64,000 bases of DNA from positions 1 to 64,000 of the forward strand of contig NZ_FNOW01000001.1 in assembly GCF_900107145.1 (NCBI RefSeq), written 5' to 3'. This document shows positions 36,932-45,229 of this stretch, piece by piece. The translations under genes were made by a program, and so were the position numbers. The stretch is from Allochromatium warmingii. Its GTDB lineage: Bacteria; Pseudomonadota; Gammaproteobacteria; Chromatiales; Chromatiaceae. The notes under the pieces were generated by a model. It had not been told where the DNA came from. It was given only the letters and a program-made list of their open reading frames with translations, and did no database searches. The stretch's first letter is position 1, and every line of letters begins with the position of its first letter.

Positions 36932-37372
36932 ATGTCACAGTTTGCACCGCTTGCTTACAAACTTCCGCTGGCGTCACTGGTGCTGATGACCGTGCTCACG
37001 GCGGGCTGTTCTAACTCGGGCGAAGATGTTCGGGTCACACTCTGCCGCGATCTGGTGCGCGTGCAGCTTGGCAATACGCCCAATTGGAGCGGCCAGCGCA
37101 TTGAGCCGCACGGGCGTGCTGGAGCGGTGGTCAGTCTGAATTGGACGGGCACTGCTGGTAGCGACGGGCAGGCGACTTGTCACTATCCGTATAATGCGGC
37201 GGACAGCGATCTATTTACGACGGCTGATCCGATGGCGGCGTATTCGACCTCACCGACGCAATTTGTGCTCAATGGTCGCTCGATTCGTAATCCCGAATTG
37301 GCGCGGCTGATTGGGTTGGCGATGCGTCAGCAGGGGCAAGAACTGATTGATCGGGCGCGGGCGGGGTTGTAA
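36932..37372 (+). CDS. Lipoprotein of unknown function (146 aa)
   Basis: The N-terminus SLVLMTVLTAGCSNSGED is a lipoprotein signal with the lipid-modified Cys at 26. The mature part has two more cysteines (TLCRDLV and ATCHYPYN) that could form a disulfide. No named family is recognised. Convergent with bchD. Confidence 0.72.
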   Translation: MSQFAPLAYKLPLASLVLMTVLTAGCSNSGEDVRVTLCRDLVRVQLGNTPNWSGQRIEPHGRAGAVVSLNWTGTAGSDGQATCHYPYNAADSDLFTTADPMAAYSTSPTQFVLNGRSIRNPELARLIGLAMRQQGQELIDRARAGL

Positions 37373-37386
37373 ATGTCCTATCAACC

Positions 37387-37421
37387 GCCGCTCGCCCCCC
37401 AATCACACACAGACGAGCGGC
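37387..37421. terminator. Bidirectional terminator between lipoprotein gene and bchD
   Basis: GCCGCTCG (37387-37394) pairs with CGAGCGGC (37414-37421) in the 56-base gap between two convergent genes. The T-run is poor on either strand. Confidence 0.5.
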
Positions 37422-37428
37422 GATTCAT

Positions 37429-39249
37429 TCAACCCGCCGTTGCTCGCACCGCCTGATTGAGCGCATTAGCGTCGGCATGGGGCAGCGGTAAATACACCGC
37501 GCCCATTTCTTTCGCCAATTCGCGCCCTTGCGGTTGCGGACGCGGCGAGGTATCGATCACCAGTGCGGCGATCTCCAGCGACCGCACCACCCGCGCCGCT
37601 GCTAGAGCTTCTTCATTCGCACGGGTGCGACCACCCGTCCCATCGCGGGCGACATTCGCACGGCCATCAGTCATCACAATCAGCACTGGCGTACCGCCGC
37701 GCCGCTGCACGCCATCGGCCAGCATCATCCCCAGATCAATCCCCGATGCCAGCGGCGTACCACCGCCGCCCGGTAATCCGGCCAAACTGCGTTTGGCCCG
37801 TACCAGTGAGCGCGTCGGCGGTAACAACACCTCAGCGCCCTGCCCGCGAAAAGCCACCAACGCCACTTGATCGCGGCGCACATAGCAATCGGCCAACAGC
37901 AATTCGACCGCGCCCTTCGCCTCGGCGAGCCGATGCAGCGCCGACGAGCCAGACGCATCGACAACAAAAATCGTCGTACTCTCGGATTTGTGCTTAAAGC
38001 GCGTGATGCGGAAGTCATCTTGGCGGATTTCGAGCCGATTCGACGGCTTGCCCGCACGCGCGCGTTCTTCGCGGCGGATGCGCTGCCAGGGTGCGGCAGC
38101 GCGGAGCGTTTCGATCACATTGAGGCGTTGTCCAGCGCGTGGCTCACCGCGTAGCACACCGGCTGGGCGGCCGCGTGACGGGGCATTTTGCACCGCACCG
38201 GCTTTGCCGGTCGCCCGCGCCCGTGAGCGCCGCAATTTGCCCATCTGGAGTTGCGCCAGCAAACCCGCCGGAATCGCCGCCCGCGTCGCGTCGAGGATTT
38301 TGTCCTGTAACTCTTGCGGTTCCTGCGGCTCTTGATTGGACTGTTCTTCGTCTGGCTTTGGCTCGTCCGGCTCAGGGGGTGGTGGCTCGGCGTCCGGTGG
38401 TGGCTCCATCGGCGGTAATTGGGTCGCACGCGGCGCAAGCACGAGGCGTCCGGCAACGGCGAGATCTTCGTCTGTCACCGCGTCACGGTCTTCAAGCGCG
38501 GCATGAGCGCAAGCGACGCGAGTCGCGAAGATCGAGGCGCGGAGCGACGGGATACCGAGTGCCAGCGCAATCCCGCACAGCGTCTCAACTTGCGCATCGG
38601 TGATAGTGACCTGTGACAGCCGGGGCCGCGCTGCCAGCACATCTTCAACCGTGTAATCGCAAGCGATGGCCTGATCGTAGCGGAGATAATTTAACTCTAA
38701 ATGAAAGGCCAGCCGGTCGAGCAGCGCATTGAGCAATCCTTCATCGTCGCCGACCCCTTCATCCAGCGCGACCACAGCAAAGCGCGACGGTGTGCGCAGC
38801 GCCAGCCCATCGCGTTCGAGGACGACTTCGCCCGAATCAAACGCCATATTGAGCCGCGCTGCCGTGCCGGGGGCGATACGCTCGGCCATTGCCAGTTCAA
38901 TCAGACCGCCGTTGGCTTCGACCAGCAGCCCTTTTTCAGCCACTGGACGCCCGGCATTGAGCGTCGCGGCCAGATCCAGTCCGCCGAGTAAGCGCCCATC
39001 GGCGACATGCAGCGGAATGCGCCGCTGTGGAGTGCCCTCGGGCTGGAGGTCGCGCAGGATTGACAGCCACTGATCGCGCACTGGGCCGGGCAAGGCCCGC
39101 AGTGCGACGCCACCAGTGCCGACCGGATCGACCGTCATCAGCACTGCTGCCAGTACGGCATCATCCCAAGGCGATGCGCCCGAACCCGCCTGATGCGAAG
39201 CCGGTGCGCCACCCGCCGCGACAGCGGGATTCGGGGCGGGTGTGCTCAT
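37429..39249 (-). CDS. bchD: Magnesium chelatase subunit D
   Basis: BchD works with BchI and BchH to insert Mg into protoporphyrin IX, the first committed step of bacteriochlorophyll synthesis. The 606-residue protein has a degenerate AAA+ N-terminal domain (about 20-255), a Pro/Glu-rich linker (about 270-315), and a C-terminal von Willebrand A domain with the metal site VVDASGSSA (about 415) and MTDGRAN. It starts in the 4-base overlap ATGA with bchI, so the two are translationally coupled. Confidence 0.96.
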   Translation of the reverse strand: MSTPAPNPAVAAGGAPASHQAGSGASPWDDAVLAAVLMTVDPVGTGGVALRALPGPVRDQWLSILRDLQPEGTPQRRIPLHVADGRLLGGLDLAATLNAGRPVAEKGLLVEANGGLIELAMAERIAPGTAARLNMAFDSGEVVLERDGLALRTPSRFAVVALDEGVGDDEGLLNALLDRLAFHLELNYLRYDQAIACDYTVEDVLAARPRLSQVTITDAQVETLCGIALALGIPSLRASIFATRVACAHAALEDRDAVTDEDLAVAGRLVLAPRATQLPPMEPPPDAEPPPPEPDEPKPDEEQSNQEPQEPQELQDKILDATRAAIPAGLLAQLQMGKLRRSRARATGKAGAVQNAPSRGRPAGVLRGEPRAGQRLNVIETLRAAAPWQRIRREERARAGKPSNRLEIRQDDFRITRFKHKSESTTIFVVDASGSSALHRLAEAKGAVELLLADCYVRRDQVALVAFRGQGAEVLLPPTRSLVRAKRSLAGLPGGGGTPLASGIDLGMMLADGVQRRGGTPVLIVMTDGRANVARDGTGGRTRANEEALAAARVVRSLEIAALVIDTSPRPQPQGRELAKEMGAVYLPLPHADANALNQAVRATAG

Positions 39250-40274
39250 TCGCCAAACAGCTCCTTGATCGCCCGTTCGACGCGACTGGTCGAGCCGGAT
39301 TCGTCGAGCGGATCGCGGCGCAGACGATGGCGCAGGGCTGAAACCGCGATGGTTTTGACGTGATCGACAGTGACGGTTTTATCGCCTTGCAGCGCCGCAA
39401 GCGCCCGCGCCGAGCGAATCACGGTCAGCTCACCGCGCAGACCATCGGTGCCGAGTTTGATGCAGAGCTTGGCGGTTTCTTCAAGCGTCCGATCTGGGAC
39501 TGCGACTTCGGGCAGCAGCTTTTTGGCTTTTTGAATCTGACGGCTGACTTTGGCGTCTTTGCTCTTCCATTTTTCGACGAAGGCCGCCGGATCGCGCTCA
39601 AATTCATCGCGCAGCCGCACCACCTTCATGCGTGTCGGCAGGTCGGTCGGTGTTTTGACCTCGACCGAGAGACCAAAACGATCTTGCAACTGCGGGCGCA
39701 GTTCACCTTCTTCGGGATTACCCGAACCGACGAGAACGAAACGCGCCGGATGGCGCACGCTCAAGCCTTCGCGCTCGACGAGATTTTGACCGGATGCGGC
39801 CACGTCGAGCAGCGAATCGACCAGATGATCTTCGAGTAGATTCACCTCGTCGATGTAGAGAAAACCGCGATGGGCACGCGCCAACAGGCCCGGCTCAAAC
39901 GCTTTCTCACCTTTGGTTAGAGCGCGTTCCAGATCGAGCGCACCGATGACGCGATCTTCGGTCGCGCCCAGCGGCAGATCGACCACCGGCACCGGCACCT
40001 GATGACTCTTGAGGCTGCCGCCCTTTGCTTTCTTGGTGCGGCACTCCTCGCACAGATAATCGTCACTGGCATCGGGATCGCAGTGATAGGTGCAATCAGC
40101 CGCACGCATCTTCGGCAGCAGCGCAGCAAGTCCACGAATCGCCGTGGATTTACCGGTACCACGGTCTCCGAAGACGAGCACGCCGCCGATAGATGGATCA
40201 ATAGCCGCCATCAGCAGGGAGCGTTTCATCTCCTCTTGGGCAACAACGGCGGAAAAGGGAAAGGGGATGGGCAT
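39246..40274 (-). CDS. bchI: Magnesium chelatase subunit I (AAA+ ATPase)
   Basis: The 342-residue ATPase starts MPIPFPFSAVVAQEEMKRSL. It has Walker A GDRGTGKST (about residues 36-44), Walker B FLYIDEVNLL, sensor 1 GSGNPEEG and an arginine finger segment LQDRFGL. Cysteines in the CEEC motif (residues about 75-78) are also family features. It is the first gene of the bchI-bchD unit, transcribed away from kdsD. Confidence 0.97.
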   Translation of the reverse strand: MPIPFPFSAVVAQEEMKRSLLMAAIDPSIGGVLVFGDRGTGKSTAIRGLAALLPKMRAADCTYHCDPDASDDYLCEECRTKKAKGGSLKSHQVPVPVVDLPLGATEDRVIGALDLERALTKGEKAFEPGLLARAHRGFLYIDEVNLLEDHLVDSLLDVAASGQNLVEREGLSVRHPARFVLVGSGNPEEGELRPQLQDRFGLSVEVKTPTDLPTRMKVVRLRDEFERDPAAFVEKWKSKDAKVSRQIQKAKKLLPEVAVPDRTLEETAKLCIKLGTDGLRGELTVIRSARALAALQGDKTVTVDHVKTIAVSALRHRLRRDPLDESGSTSRVERAIKELFGE

Positions 40275-40392
40275 ACGCGGCGAACCTGGTTCTTGAGGGT
40301 TGCGAATGGGTCGAAATCAGCGTGTCGCGCCGGAGAGCGCCCGCACGCTAATCGAACTCGCGACCCTAGCGCCCATGAGTAGTTAGGTCAAG

Positions 40393-40429
40393 TTCCATTT
40401 GGAATCTCGCTGTGACTGATTTCGATCAG
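40393..40429. promoter_or_regulatory. Palindromes in the bchI-kdsD control region, one FNR-like
   Basis: CTGAT-TTCG-ATCAG (40416-40429) is a perfect palindrome that differs from the FNR/FnrL consensus TTGAT-N4-ATCAA only at the outer base of each half. Another palindrome, TTCCA-TT-TGGAA, lies at 40393-40404. Oxygen control of bchID by an FNR-type protein would make sense, but this is a by-eye match only. Confidence 0.35.
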
Positions 40430-40459
40430 ACCCGACGGATGATTTTTGCCTAAGTCTAC

Positions 40460-40479
40460 TGTAAAACGCGATTTTTACA
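40460..40479. promoter_or_regulatory. TGTAAAA palindrome upstream of kdsD
   Basis: TGTAAAA and TTTTACA are perfect 7-bp arms around a 6-base centre, 23 bases before the kdsD ATG. It has TGT...ACA ends like a PpsR site, but the spacing (14) is not the usual 12. Possible operator or leader hairpin. Confidence 0.35.
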
Positions 40480-40502
40480 CTCAATCTCAAGCACCGTCAG
40501 GC

Positions 40503-41522
40503 ATGACCGACCGACGCCAACTCGGCCACTCACCGGCCACCCTTACCGCCGCTCAAGCTGACAATCTGCAACGCCTCGGGCGCGCGGTGATCGCAACCGA
40601 AGCCAATGCGGTCGCGGCACTCGCGGCCCGCATTGACGCCAGCTTTGTTGCCGCCTGCGCCCACATGCTCACCTGCGATGGGCGCATCGTTGTGCTCGGC
40701 ATGGGCAAATCGGGGCATATCGGCGGCAAGATCGCCGCGACCCTGGCCAGCACCGGCACGCCGGCGTTCTTCGTTCATCCGGGCGAAGCCAGTCACGGCG
40801 ATCTAGGCATGATTACGCCGCGTGATGTGGTGCTGGCCATTTCCAATTCTGGCGAAACCGATGAAATCCTGACCATCCTGCCGTTGATTAAGCGCCTCGG
40901 CGTGCCGCTGCTGGCGATGACCGGGCGCACCGATTCCACCCTTGCCCGCGAAGCGGACGTGCATCTGGATGTCAGCGTGGCAATGGAAGCCTGTCCGCTC
41001 GGATTGGCACCGACTTCGAGCACTACGGCAACACTGGCAATGGGCGATGCGCTGGCCATTGCGCTGCTTGAAAGTCGCGGTTTTACGGCGGAGGATTTTG
41101 CCCGCTCACATCCGGCAGGCAGTCTTGGGCGACGCTTGCTGCTGCATGTCGAAGAGGTGATGCACCGAGGGGAGCGACTGCCGTGGGTTGCGCTCGGCAC
41201 GCCGCTGCTGGAGACGCTGGAAGAGATGTCGCGCAAGGGCTTAGGCATGAGCGCCGTGCTTGCGGCAGATGGAACGCTCGCCGGCGTGTTTACGGATGGT
41301 GATTTACGTCGCGCCCTCGATCACGGCATCGACGTGCATCAGACGCCGATTGACGCCGTGATGACGCGCCAATGCGCGACCATTCAAGCTGGTGCGCTGG
41401 CGGTGGAAGCGGTGCGGCTGATGGAAGCGCGTGCGATCAATGGTTTACTTGTCGTTGATGCTGCAAACCGCTTGATCGGTGCGCTCAATATGCACGATCT
41501 ACTGCGTGCTGGCGTGGTTTGA
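40503..41522 (+). CDS. kdsD: Arabinose-5-phosphate isomerase
   Basis: Converts ribulose-5-phosphate to arabinose-5-phosphate, the entry to Kdo and lipopolysaccharide. The ATG at 40503 gives 339 residues, near the family length; an earlier in-frame TTG would add 19 nonconserved residues across the palindrome at 40460. The SIS domain has LGMGKSGHIGGKIAATLAST, HPGEASHGDLGMI and SNSGETDEI. Two CBS domains follow, ending with INGLLVVDAANRLIGALNMHDLL. Confidence 0.95.
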   Translation: MTDRRQLGHSPATLTAAQADNLQRLGRAVIATEANAVAALAARIDASFVAACAHMLTCDGRIVVLGMGKSGHIGGKIAATLASTGTPAFFVHPGEASHGDLGMITPRDVVLAISNSGETDEILTILPLIKRLGVPLLAMTGRTDSTLAREADVHLDVSVAMEACPLGLAPTSSTTATLAMGDALAIALLESRGFTAEDFARSHPAGSLGRRLLLHVEEVMHRGERLPWVALGTPLLETLEEMSRKGLGMSAVLAADGTLAGVFTDGDLRRALDHGIDVHQTPIDAVMTRQCATIQAGALAVEAVRLMEARAINGLLVVDAANRLIGALNMHDLLRAGVV

Positions 41523-41535
41523 GCGCGACGGCGGA

Positions 41536-41571
41536 AAAGCTGGCCGCTGGCGGCTAGGGACGCTATCAGCC
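41536..41571. repeat. Short dispersed GCTGGC-type intergenic repeat
   Basis: AGCTGGCCGCTGGCGGCTAG followed by CTATCAGCC, between convergent kdsD and the PAP2 gene. Confidence 0.5.
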
Positions 41572-42093
41572 AACTAACGCCACACTTCCATAGCTTAAGC
41601 CCAGTCCAATCACGGTCGCCATCAAGACATCACTTGGATAATGCAGCCCAAGAATGACACGCGAGAGCGCAATCAAAATCGTCAAGGGCACCAATATCCA
41701 AGCCAGCAGCGGAAAATAGGTGATCGCTACGCTTGAAAAAACAACCGCATGGAGCGTATGCCCCGAAGGAAAGCTGTATTGATCCAGCGGCGGCACCAGT
41801 GCCGTGATGTCATGCGCGTGACACGGACGCGGGCGGCGCGTCAGACCTTTGAGCGATTTATACAGCAGTAGCGCCAGCCCGCCCGTAGCCAGCATGTGCA
41901 GACTCGCCTGTAATCCCGTCAGCCCATACACCAGCGGCAGCGTCACCATGAGGCTATACCAAAACACCCCATCCCCCAGCCGGCTCACAAACGCAAAGGG
42001 ATAGCGAATCCAGCGCCGCTGCTGCCCCGAGCGACTCCAGAGGCGGCACACGGTCGTTTCCAGTTCAGTCAGATGATGTAGCCAGGCTTGCAT
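41566..42093 (-). CDS. PAP2-family phosphatase, membrane
   Basis: A 175-residue membrane phosphatase with the three PAP2 motifs: KSLKGLTRRPRP, PSGHT and SRVILGLHYPSD. Hydrophobic helices surround them. PAP2 enzymes dephosphorylate phosphatidic acid, PGP or undecaprenyl-PP. As the last gene after an acyltransferase and a glycosyltransferase, a role in making diacylglycerol for glycolipid synthesis is likely but inferred. Its start overlaps the glycosyltransferase end by 29 bases. Confidence 0.9.
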   Translation of the reverse strand: MQAWLHHLTELETTVCRLWSRSGQQRRWIRYPFAFVSRLGDGVFWYSLMVTLPLVYGLTGLQASLHMLATGGLALLLYKSLKGLTRRPRPCHAHDITALVPPLDQYSFPSGHTLHAVVFSSVAITYFPLLAWILVPLTILIALSRVILGLHYPSDVLMATVIGLGLSYGSVALVG

Positions 42094-43309
42094 AAGCGCC
42101 CTCCGCTTGACGGCGTCGGTGCTGGATCACGGCACCGGCTTGTTCTTCGACCCGTTTTAACACGCGCTCCCATCCTAGCGTCAGTGCCGAGGCTCTCGCG
42201 GCCTGACCGAGGCGACGCAGATGCTCCCGCTCCGCAACACTCGCTCGGCACGCCTGCACAAAAGCGGCCTGATCGTTAAACGGCACGGTGATGCCATTGA
42301 CCCCAGATTGGAGATATTCATGCGCAGCGGCATAGTCAAACGCAATCACGGGCAGTCCGCTGGCCATCGCCTCGGTGACCACGTTCCCAAAGGTTTCAGT
42401 CAAACTGGGAAATACAAACAGATCACCCGAAGCATAGTGTGCGGCCAATTCCGCCCCAACACGCGCTCCGGCAAAGATTAAATCAGGATGCTGCCGTTGC
42501 AGCGTTTGGCGTTCTGGCCCATCGCCGACTAATACAAACCGCGCCGTCGGGCAGGTTTGTTGTAGAGCGCGAAAGCCTTCCAGCGCCAGCGTGAGATTTT
42601 TTTCCGCCGCAATCCGCCCGACATAGAGTGCCACGAGATCGGCGTCACCACAGCCCCAAGCGCGGCGCAAATCCGCCGACCGCCAAGTCGGGGCAAAGCG
42701 TTCAGTATCGACGCCACGTCCAAAGACATGCACATTGGCAAAGCCGTCAGCGGTCAGACTTGCGCATAGTTCCGCCGTCGGCACCAGCGTTGCATCTGAA
42801 CGGTTATGAAACCGCCGCAGACTCGCTGTGATTGGGCGCATCAGCCAGCCTATGCCGTAATGTTGGCTATATCGCTGAAAATGGGTGTGAAATCCGGTCA
42901 GGGTCGGAATATCCAGCGCCCGCGCCGCCATCAGCGCCGTTTGACCCAGCGGCCCCGGCGTGGCGATATAGACCAAATCAAAACCCTGCCCCTGCCACAG
43001 TCGGCGCAGCCTGCCATAGGCGGGCAAGCCAAAGCGCAGACCGCGATAGCCCGGAATCGGCAGTCCGGGCAAGCACTGTTCATCGATTACAGATGGCGAC
43101 GACGGCGCTGGCGCTGACGCATCATGCGGCTGGCGCGGGCGGATCAACTGAATCATCTGGCCGCGTGCCGCCAAGCCCTCGGCGAGCTGGCGCATCGTCT
43201 GCGCAACGCCATTGATTTCCGGCGGATAGGTCTCGGTCACGATGGCGATTTTCCATCGCTGATCGCTGCTCGGCGGCGCGGTGATGGGGGGTTGATATGA
43301 CGGCATCAT
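42065..43309 (-). CDS. Glycosyltransferase family 4, probable lipid glycosyltransferase
   Basis: The 414-residue GT-B enzyme starts IAIVTETYPPEINGVAQTMR, which contains the typical TETYPPEINGV loop of the group with MgtA/PimB/SqdX-like lipid glycosyltransferases. The donor site has PSLTETFGNVVTEAMASGLPVIAFD with the catalytic ExxxxxE pattern. Its ATG shares one base with the stop of the acyltransferase (TGATG), so it is translationally coupled. The acceptor could be diacylglycerol, given its neighbours. Confidence 0.88.
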   Translation of the reverse strand: MMPSYQPPITAPPSSDQRWKIAIVTETYPPEINGVAQTMRQLAEGLAARGQMIQLIRPRQPHDASAPAPSSPSVIDEQCLPGLPIPGYRGLRFGLPAYGRLRRLWQGQGFDLVYIATPGPLGQTALMAARALDIPTLTGFHTHFQRYSQHYGIGWLMRPITASLRRFHNRSDATLVPTAELCASLTADGFANVHVFGRGVDTERFAPTWRSADLRRAWGCGDADLVALYVGRIAAEKNLTLALEGFRALQQTCPTARFVLVGDGPERQTLQRQHPDLIFAGARVGAELAAHYASGDLFVFPSLTETFGNVVTEAMASGLPVIAFDYAAAHEYLQSGVNGITVPFNDQAAFVQACRASVAEREHLRRLGQAARASALTLGWERVLKRVEEQAGAVIQHRRRQAEGAYASLATSSD

Positions 43310-44160
43310 CACGCCGCTCCCGGCTCTAGCCAACCGGCGACCGGTGGCGCGTAGCAATCAGTTACGGGCACAAGCGCAGGATGTGGGCGCAGATGTGGCG
43401 GTTCCCACTGCTCCAGCGCCGTGAGAATCGCGCAGCGTGTCTGTTCCGCAAGCGCCCGGCGTGAACAGCCCTCAGCGGCTGAGATCGGTTCGAGAAACTG
43501 CACCGTTGCCACCAGTCCGGGATGGCGAATCAAGCGTCCGAGATTCGCTAACAGACTGTCATCGCCGGTGTAGGGCGCATCGCCATCGAGCGCCAGCGTC
43601 TCGCGGTGGCGGTAGCGAATCGCAACCGGCTGCACACGCACTCCGGGCTGTTGTGCAATGGCGAACAGTCGCGGATGAAAGCGCCCCAGTGTGTGTCCAT
43701 CGGTCGTCGTGCCTTCGGGAAACAGCATCACGGTACGCTGTGCGGCAAGATCGGCGGTCAGTTGTTGCGCTACGGCATCGGCTTGATGTGCGCCGCGTGT
43801 GATAAAGCGCGTTCCGGCCAGTCGTGCTAACCAGCCGATCACTGGCCAGGCCGCGACATCAGCTTTGGCCAAAAAGGTGATCTCGCCCTCAGCGCCGAGA
43901 ATCGGAATATCTAGCCAAGACACATGATTGCCAATCAGCAGACAGCCCGGCACGAGGGTGCCGTCGCGCTGCACCGTGATATCCAGTGTCTGCACCAATC
44001 GCCGATGCCACCAGCGCACACAACGCGGCAGCCACGCTGGAGCCGGACGGCTACGCGAGCGCAGTGCGGTGTTGAGTCCGAGATACAGCCCGATCAGGGT
44101 TCCAGTGGCCAGATGCGCACTGACCCGCCCGGCTCGCCACAGTGCGCGTCGAATTACCAT
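43309..44160 (-). CDS. Lysophospholipid acyltransferase, OlsA/PlsC type
   Basis: A 283-residue PlsC-family acyltransferase with the catalytic NHVSWLDIP (HX4D), the FITRG and LFPEGTTTDG motifs and a hydrophobic N-terminus. It lies 3 bases after an OlsB-like gene; in ornithine lipid synthesis OlsA adds the second acyl chain to lyso-ornithine lipid, so it is probably olsA. PlsC activity on lysophosphatidate is the alternative. Confidence 0.87.
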   Translation of the reverse strand: MVIRRALWRAGRVSAHLATGTLIGLYLGLNTALRSRSRPAPAWLPRCVRWWHRRLVQTLDITVQRDGTLVPGCLLIGNHVSWLDIPILGAEGEITFLAKADVAAWPVIGWLARLAGTRFITRGAHQADAVAQQLTADLAAQRTVMLFPEGTTTDGHTLGRFHPRLFAIAQQPGVRVQPVAIRYRHRETLALDGDAPYTGDDSLLANLGRLIRHPGLVATVQFLEPISAAEGCSRRALAEQTRCAILTALEQWEPPHLRPHPALVPVTDCYAPPVAGWLEPGAA

Positions 44161-44163
44161 GAG

Positions 44164-44928
44164 TTACAGACCGTGCCGATCAAAGAAATGCCGTGAATAG
44201 GCGGGATTGAGTGCCTGAATATCAAGTAACATCAGCACATCCGCCACGCCGAACGCGGGATCGCGGCAGGGTTCGCCGCAGGCTTTCGCGCCCAAGCGCA
44301 CATAGGCGCGTAGCAATGGCGGCAGTGGGGCATCTAGCACGGCGTCATCGGCGCTCGGCGGGGTGTGTAGTGGTACCCGTGGCGCAACCTGCCAAGCTGT
44401 CGGCGCGAGTGCTTGGCGGCGCAAGCGGTTCATAATCGCAGCGGCCTGTACATCATCATCTCCAAGCGGCACGCTGGCACAGCCGAAGAGATAATCAAAG
44501 CCGTTGTCGCGTACAAAACCGGCTAATCCCGACCAGAGTACGCCAATCGCTGATCCCTGACGAAATGCCGGCGCGATGCAGGTGCGCCCGACTTCGAGCA
44601 GTCGCCCGTCGAGTTGTTTGATCGCCGTGAGGTCAAATTCACTTTCGGAATAAAAACGCCCGAGCCGTGCGGCATCCGCGCCAGTCAGCAGGCGCGTGCA
44701 GCCGACAACACGTTCAGTGCGTGCATCACGCACTAATAGATGTTGGCAATGGTCGTCGAATGCGTCACGGTCGTAGCCGATTTCGCCTTGAAGCTGTGCG
44801 CCTAGTTCTTCGCCGAAAACCTGATAACGCAGTGCCTGCGCCTCACGGATTTCGGCGGCGGAGGTTGCCAGCTCGACAAACAGACGCTCGCCACGTTTGG
44901 CGCGTGACGCGGAGGCCGAAGCGACCAT
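44164..44928 (-). CDS. olsB: Ornithine N-acyltransferase OlsB-like (GNAT/hemolysin-like)
   Basis: OlsB links a 3-hydroxyacyl chain from ACP to the alpha amino group of ornithine. The 254-residue product has the family blocks AQALRYQVFGEELGA, DAFDDHCQHLLVRD, GCTRLLTGADA, FYSESEFDLTAI, LEVGRTCIAPAFR and FGCASVPLGDDD. It is the first gene of the olsB-olsA-GT4-PAP2 unit and has a PHO-box-like site 77 bases upstream. Confidence 0.87.
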   Translation of the reverse strand: MVASASASRAKRGERLFVELATSAAEIREAQALRYQVFGEELGAQLQGEIGYDRDAFDDHCQHLLVRDARTERVVGCTRLLTGADAARLGRFYSESEFDLTAIKQLDGRLLEVGRTCIAPAFRQGSAIGVLWSGLAGFVRDNGFDYLFGCASVPLGDDDVQAAAIMNRLRRQALAPTAWQVAPRVPLHTPPSADDAVLDAPLPPLLRAYVRLGAKACGEPCRDPAFGVADVLMLLDIQALNPAYSRHFFDRHGL

Positions 44929-45004
44929 CGGATGCCCTCATCGGTTAAAGAATTGCCTAGAGGGATATCTTAGGTGGCGAGTATTGCGGACTGATGTGGG
45001 CGGC

Positions 45005-45022
45005 GTGACAGCCGGATGAAAG
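45005..45022 (-). promoter_or_regulatory. PHO box candidate upstream of olsB
   Basis: Read on the reverse strand the site is CTTTCAT-CCGG-CTGTCAC: two 7-base direct repeats spaced by 4 bases, the layout of PhoB boxes (consensus CTGTCAT-N4-CTGTCAT/C). The first half has one mismatch and the second fits. It lies 77 bases before the olsB start, oriented correctly. The -10 element downstream is weak by eye. Confidence 0.6.
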
Positions 45023-45140
45023 CGCGGTTAAGTTGCTGTGAGTTTCGCTTTTGGCCGCTGAAAACGCTGAAAAACGCAGAAAGTAACACACCCCAACACT
45101 GGAGCCGAGGCCACGCCTGAGCTACTTTAGTTAGTTTTCT

Positions 45141-45166
45141 GGTCACGACGCTTCAGCTTCGTGACC
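45141..45166. repeat. Palindromic intergenic repeat, copy 2
   Basis: GGTCACGA (45141-45148) and TCGTGACC (45159-45166) pair around a 10-base centre. Read on the reverse strand it matches the copy at 2015-2040 through the stem, most of the loop and the following AGAAAA. Confidence 0.75.
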
Positions 45167-45229
45167 TAAAAAAACACAGTGAGATCTGATGAAGTTAGGG
45201 CTTCGTCACGAGAAATATCGCACCAGCAC

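Larger units (their letters stand above)
44929..45229. other. Intergenic region between olsB and prlC (301 bp)
   Basis: No gene is seen. It contains the PHO-box-like site (45005-45022), a copy of the GGTCACGAAG palindrome (45141-45166), and a stretch with repeated AACGC/AAAACGC words around 45055-45080. Confidence 0.6.
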
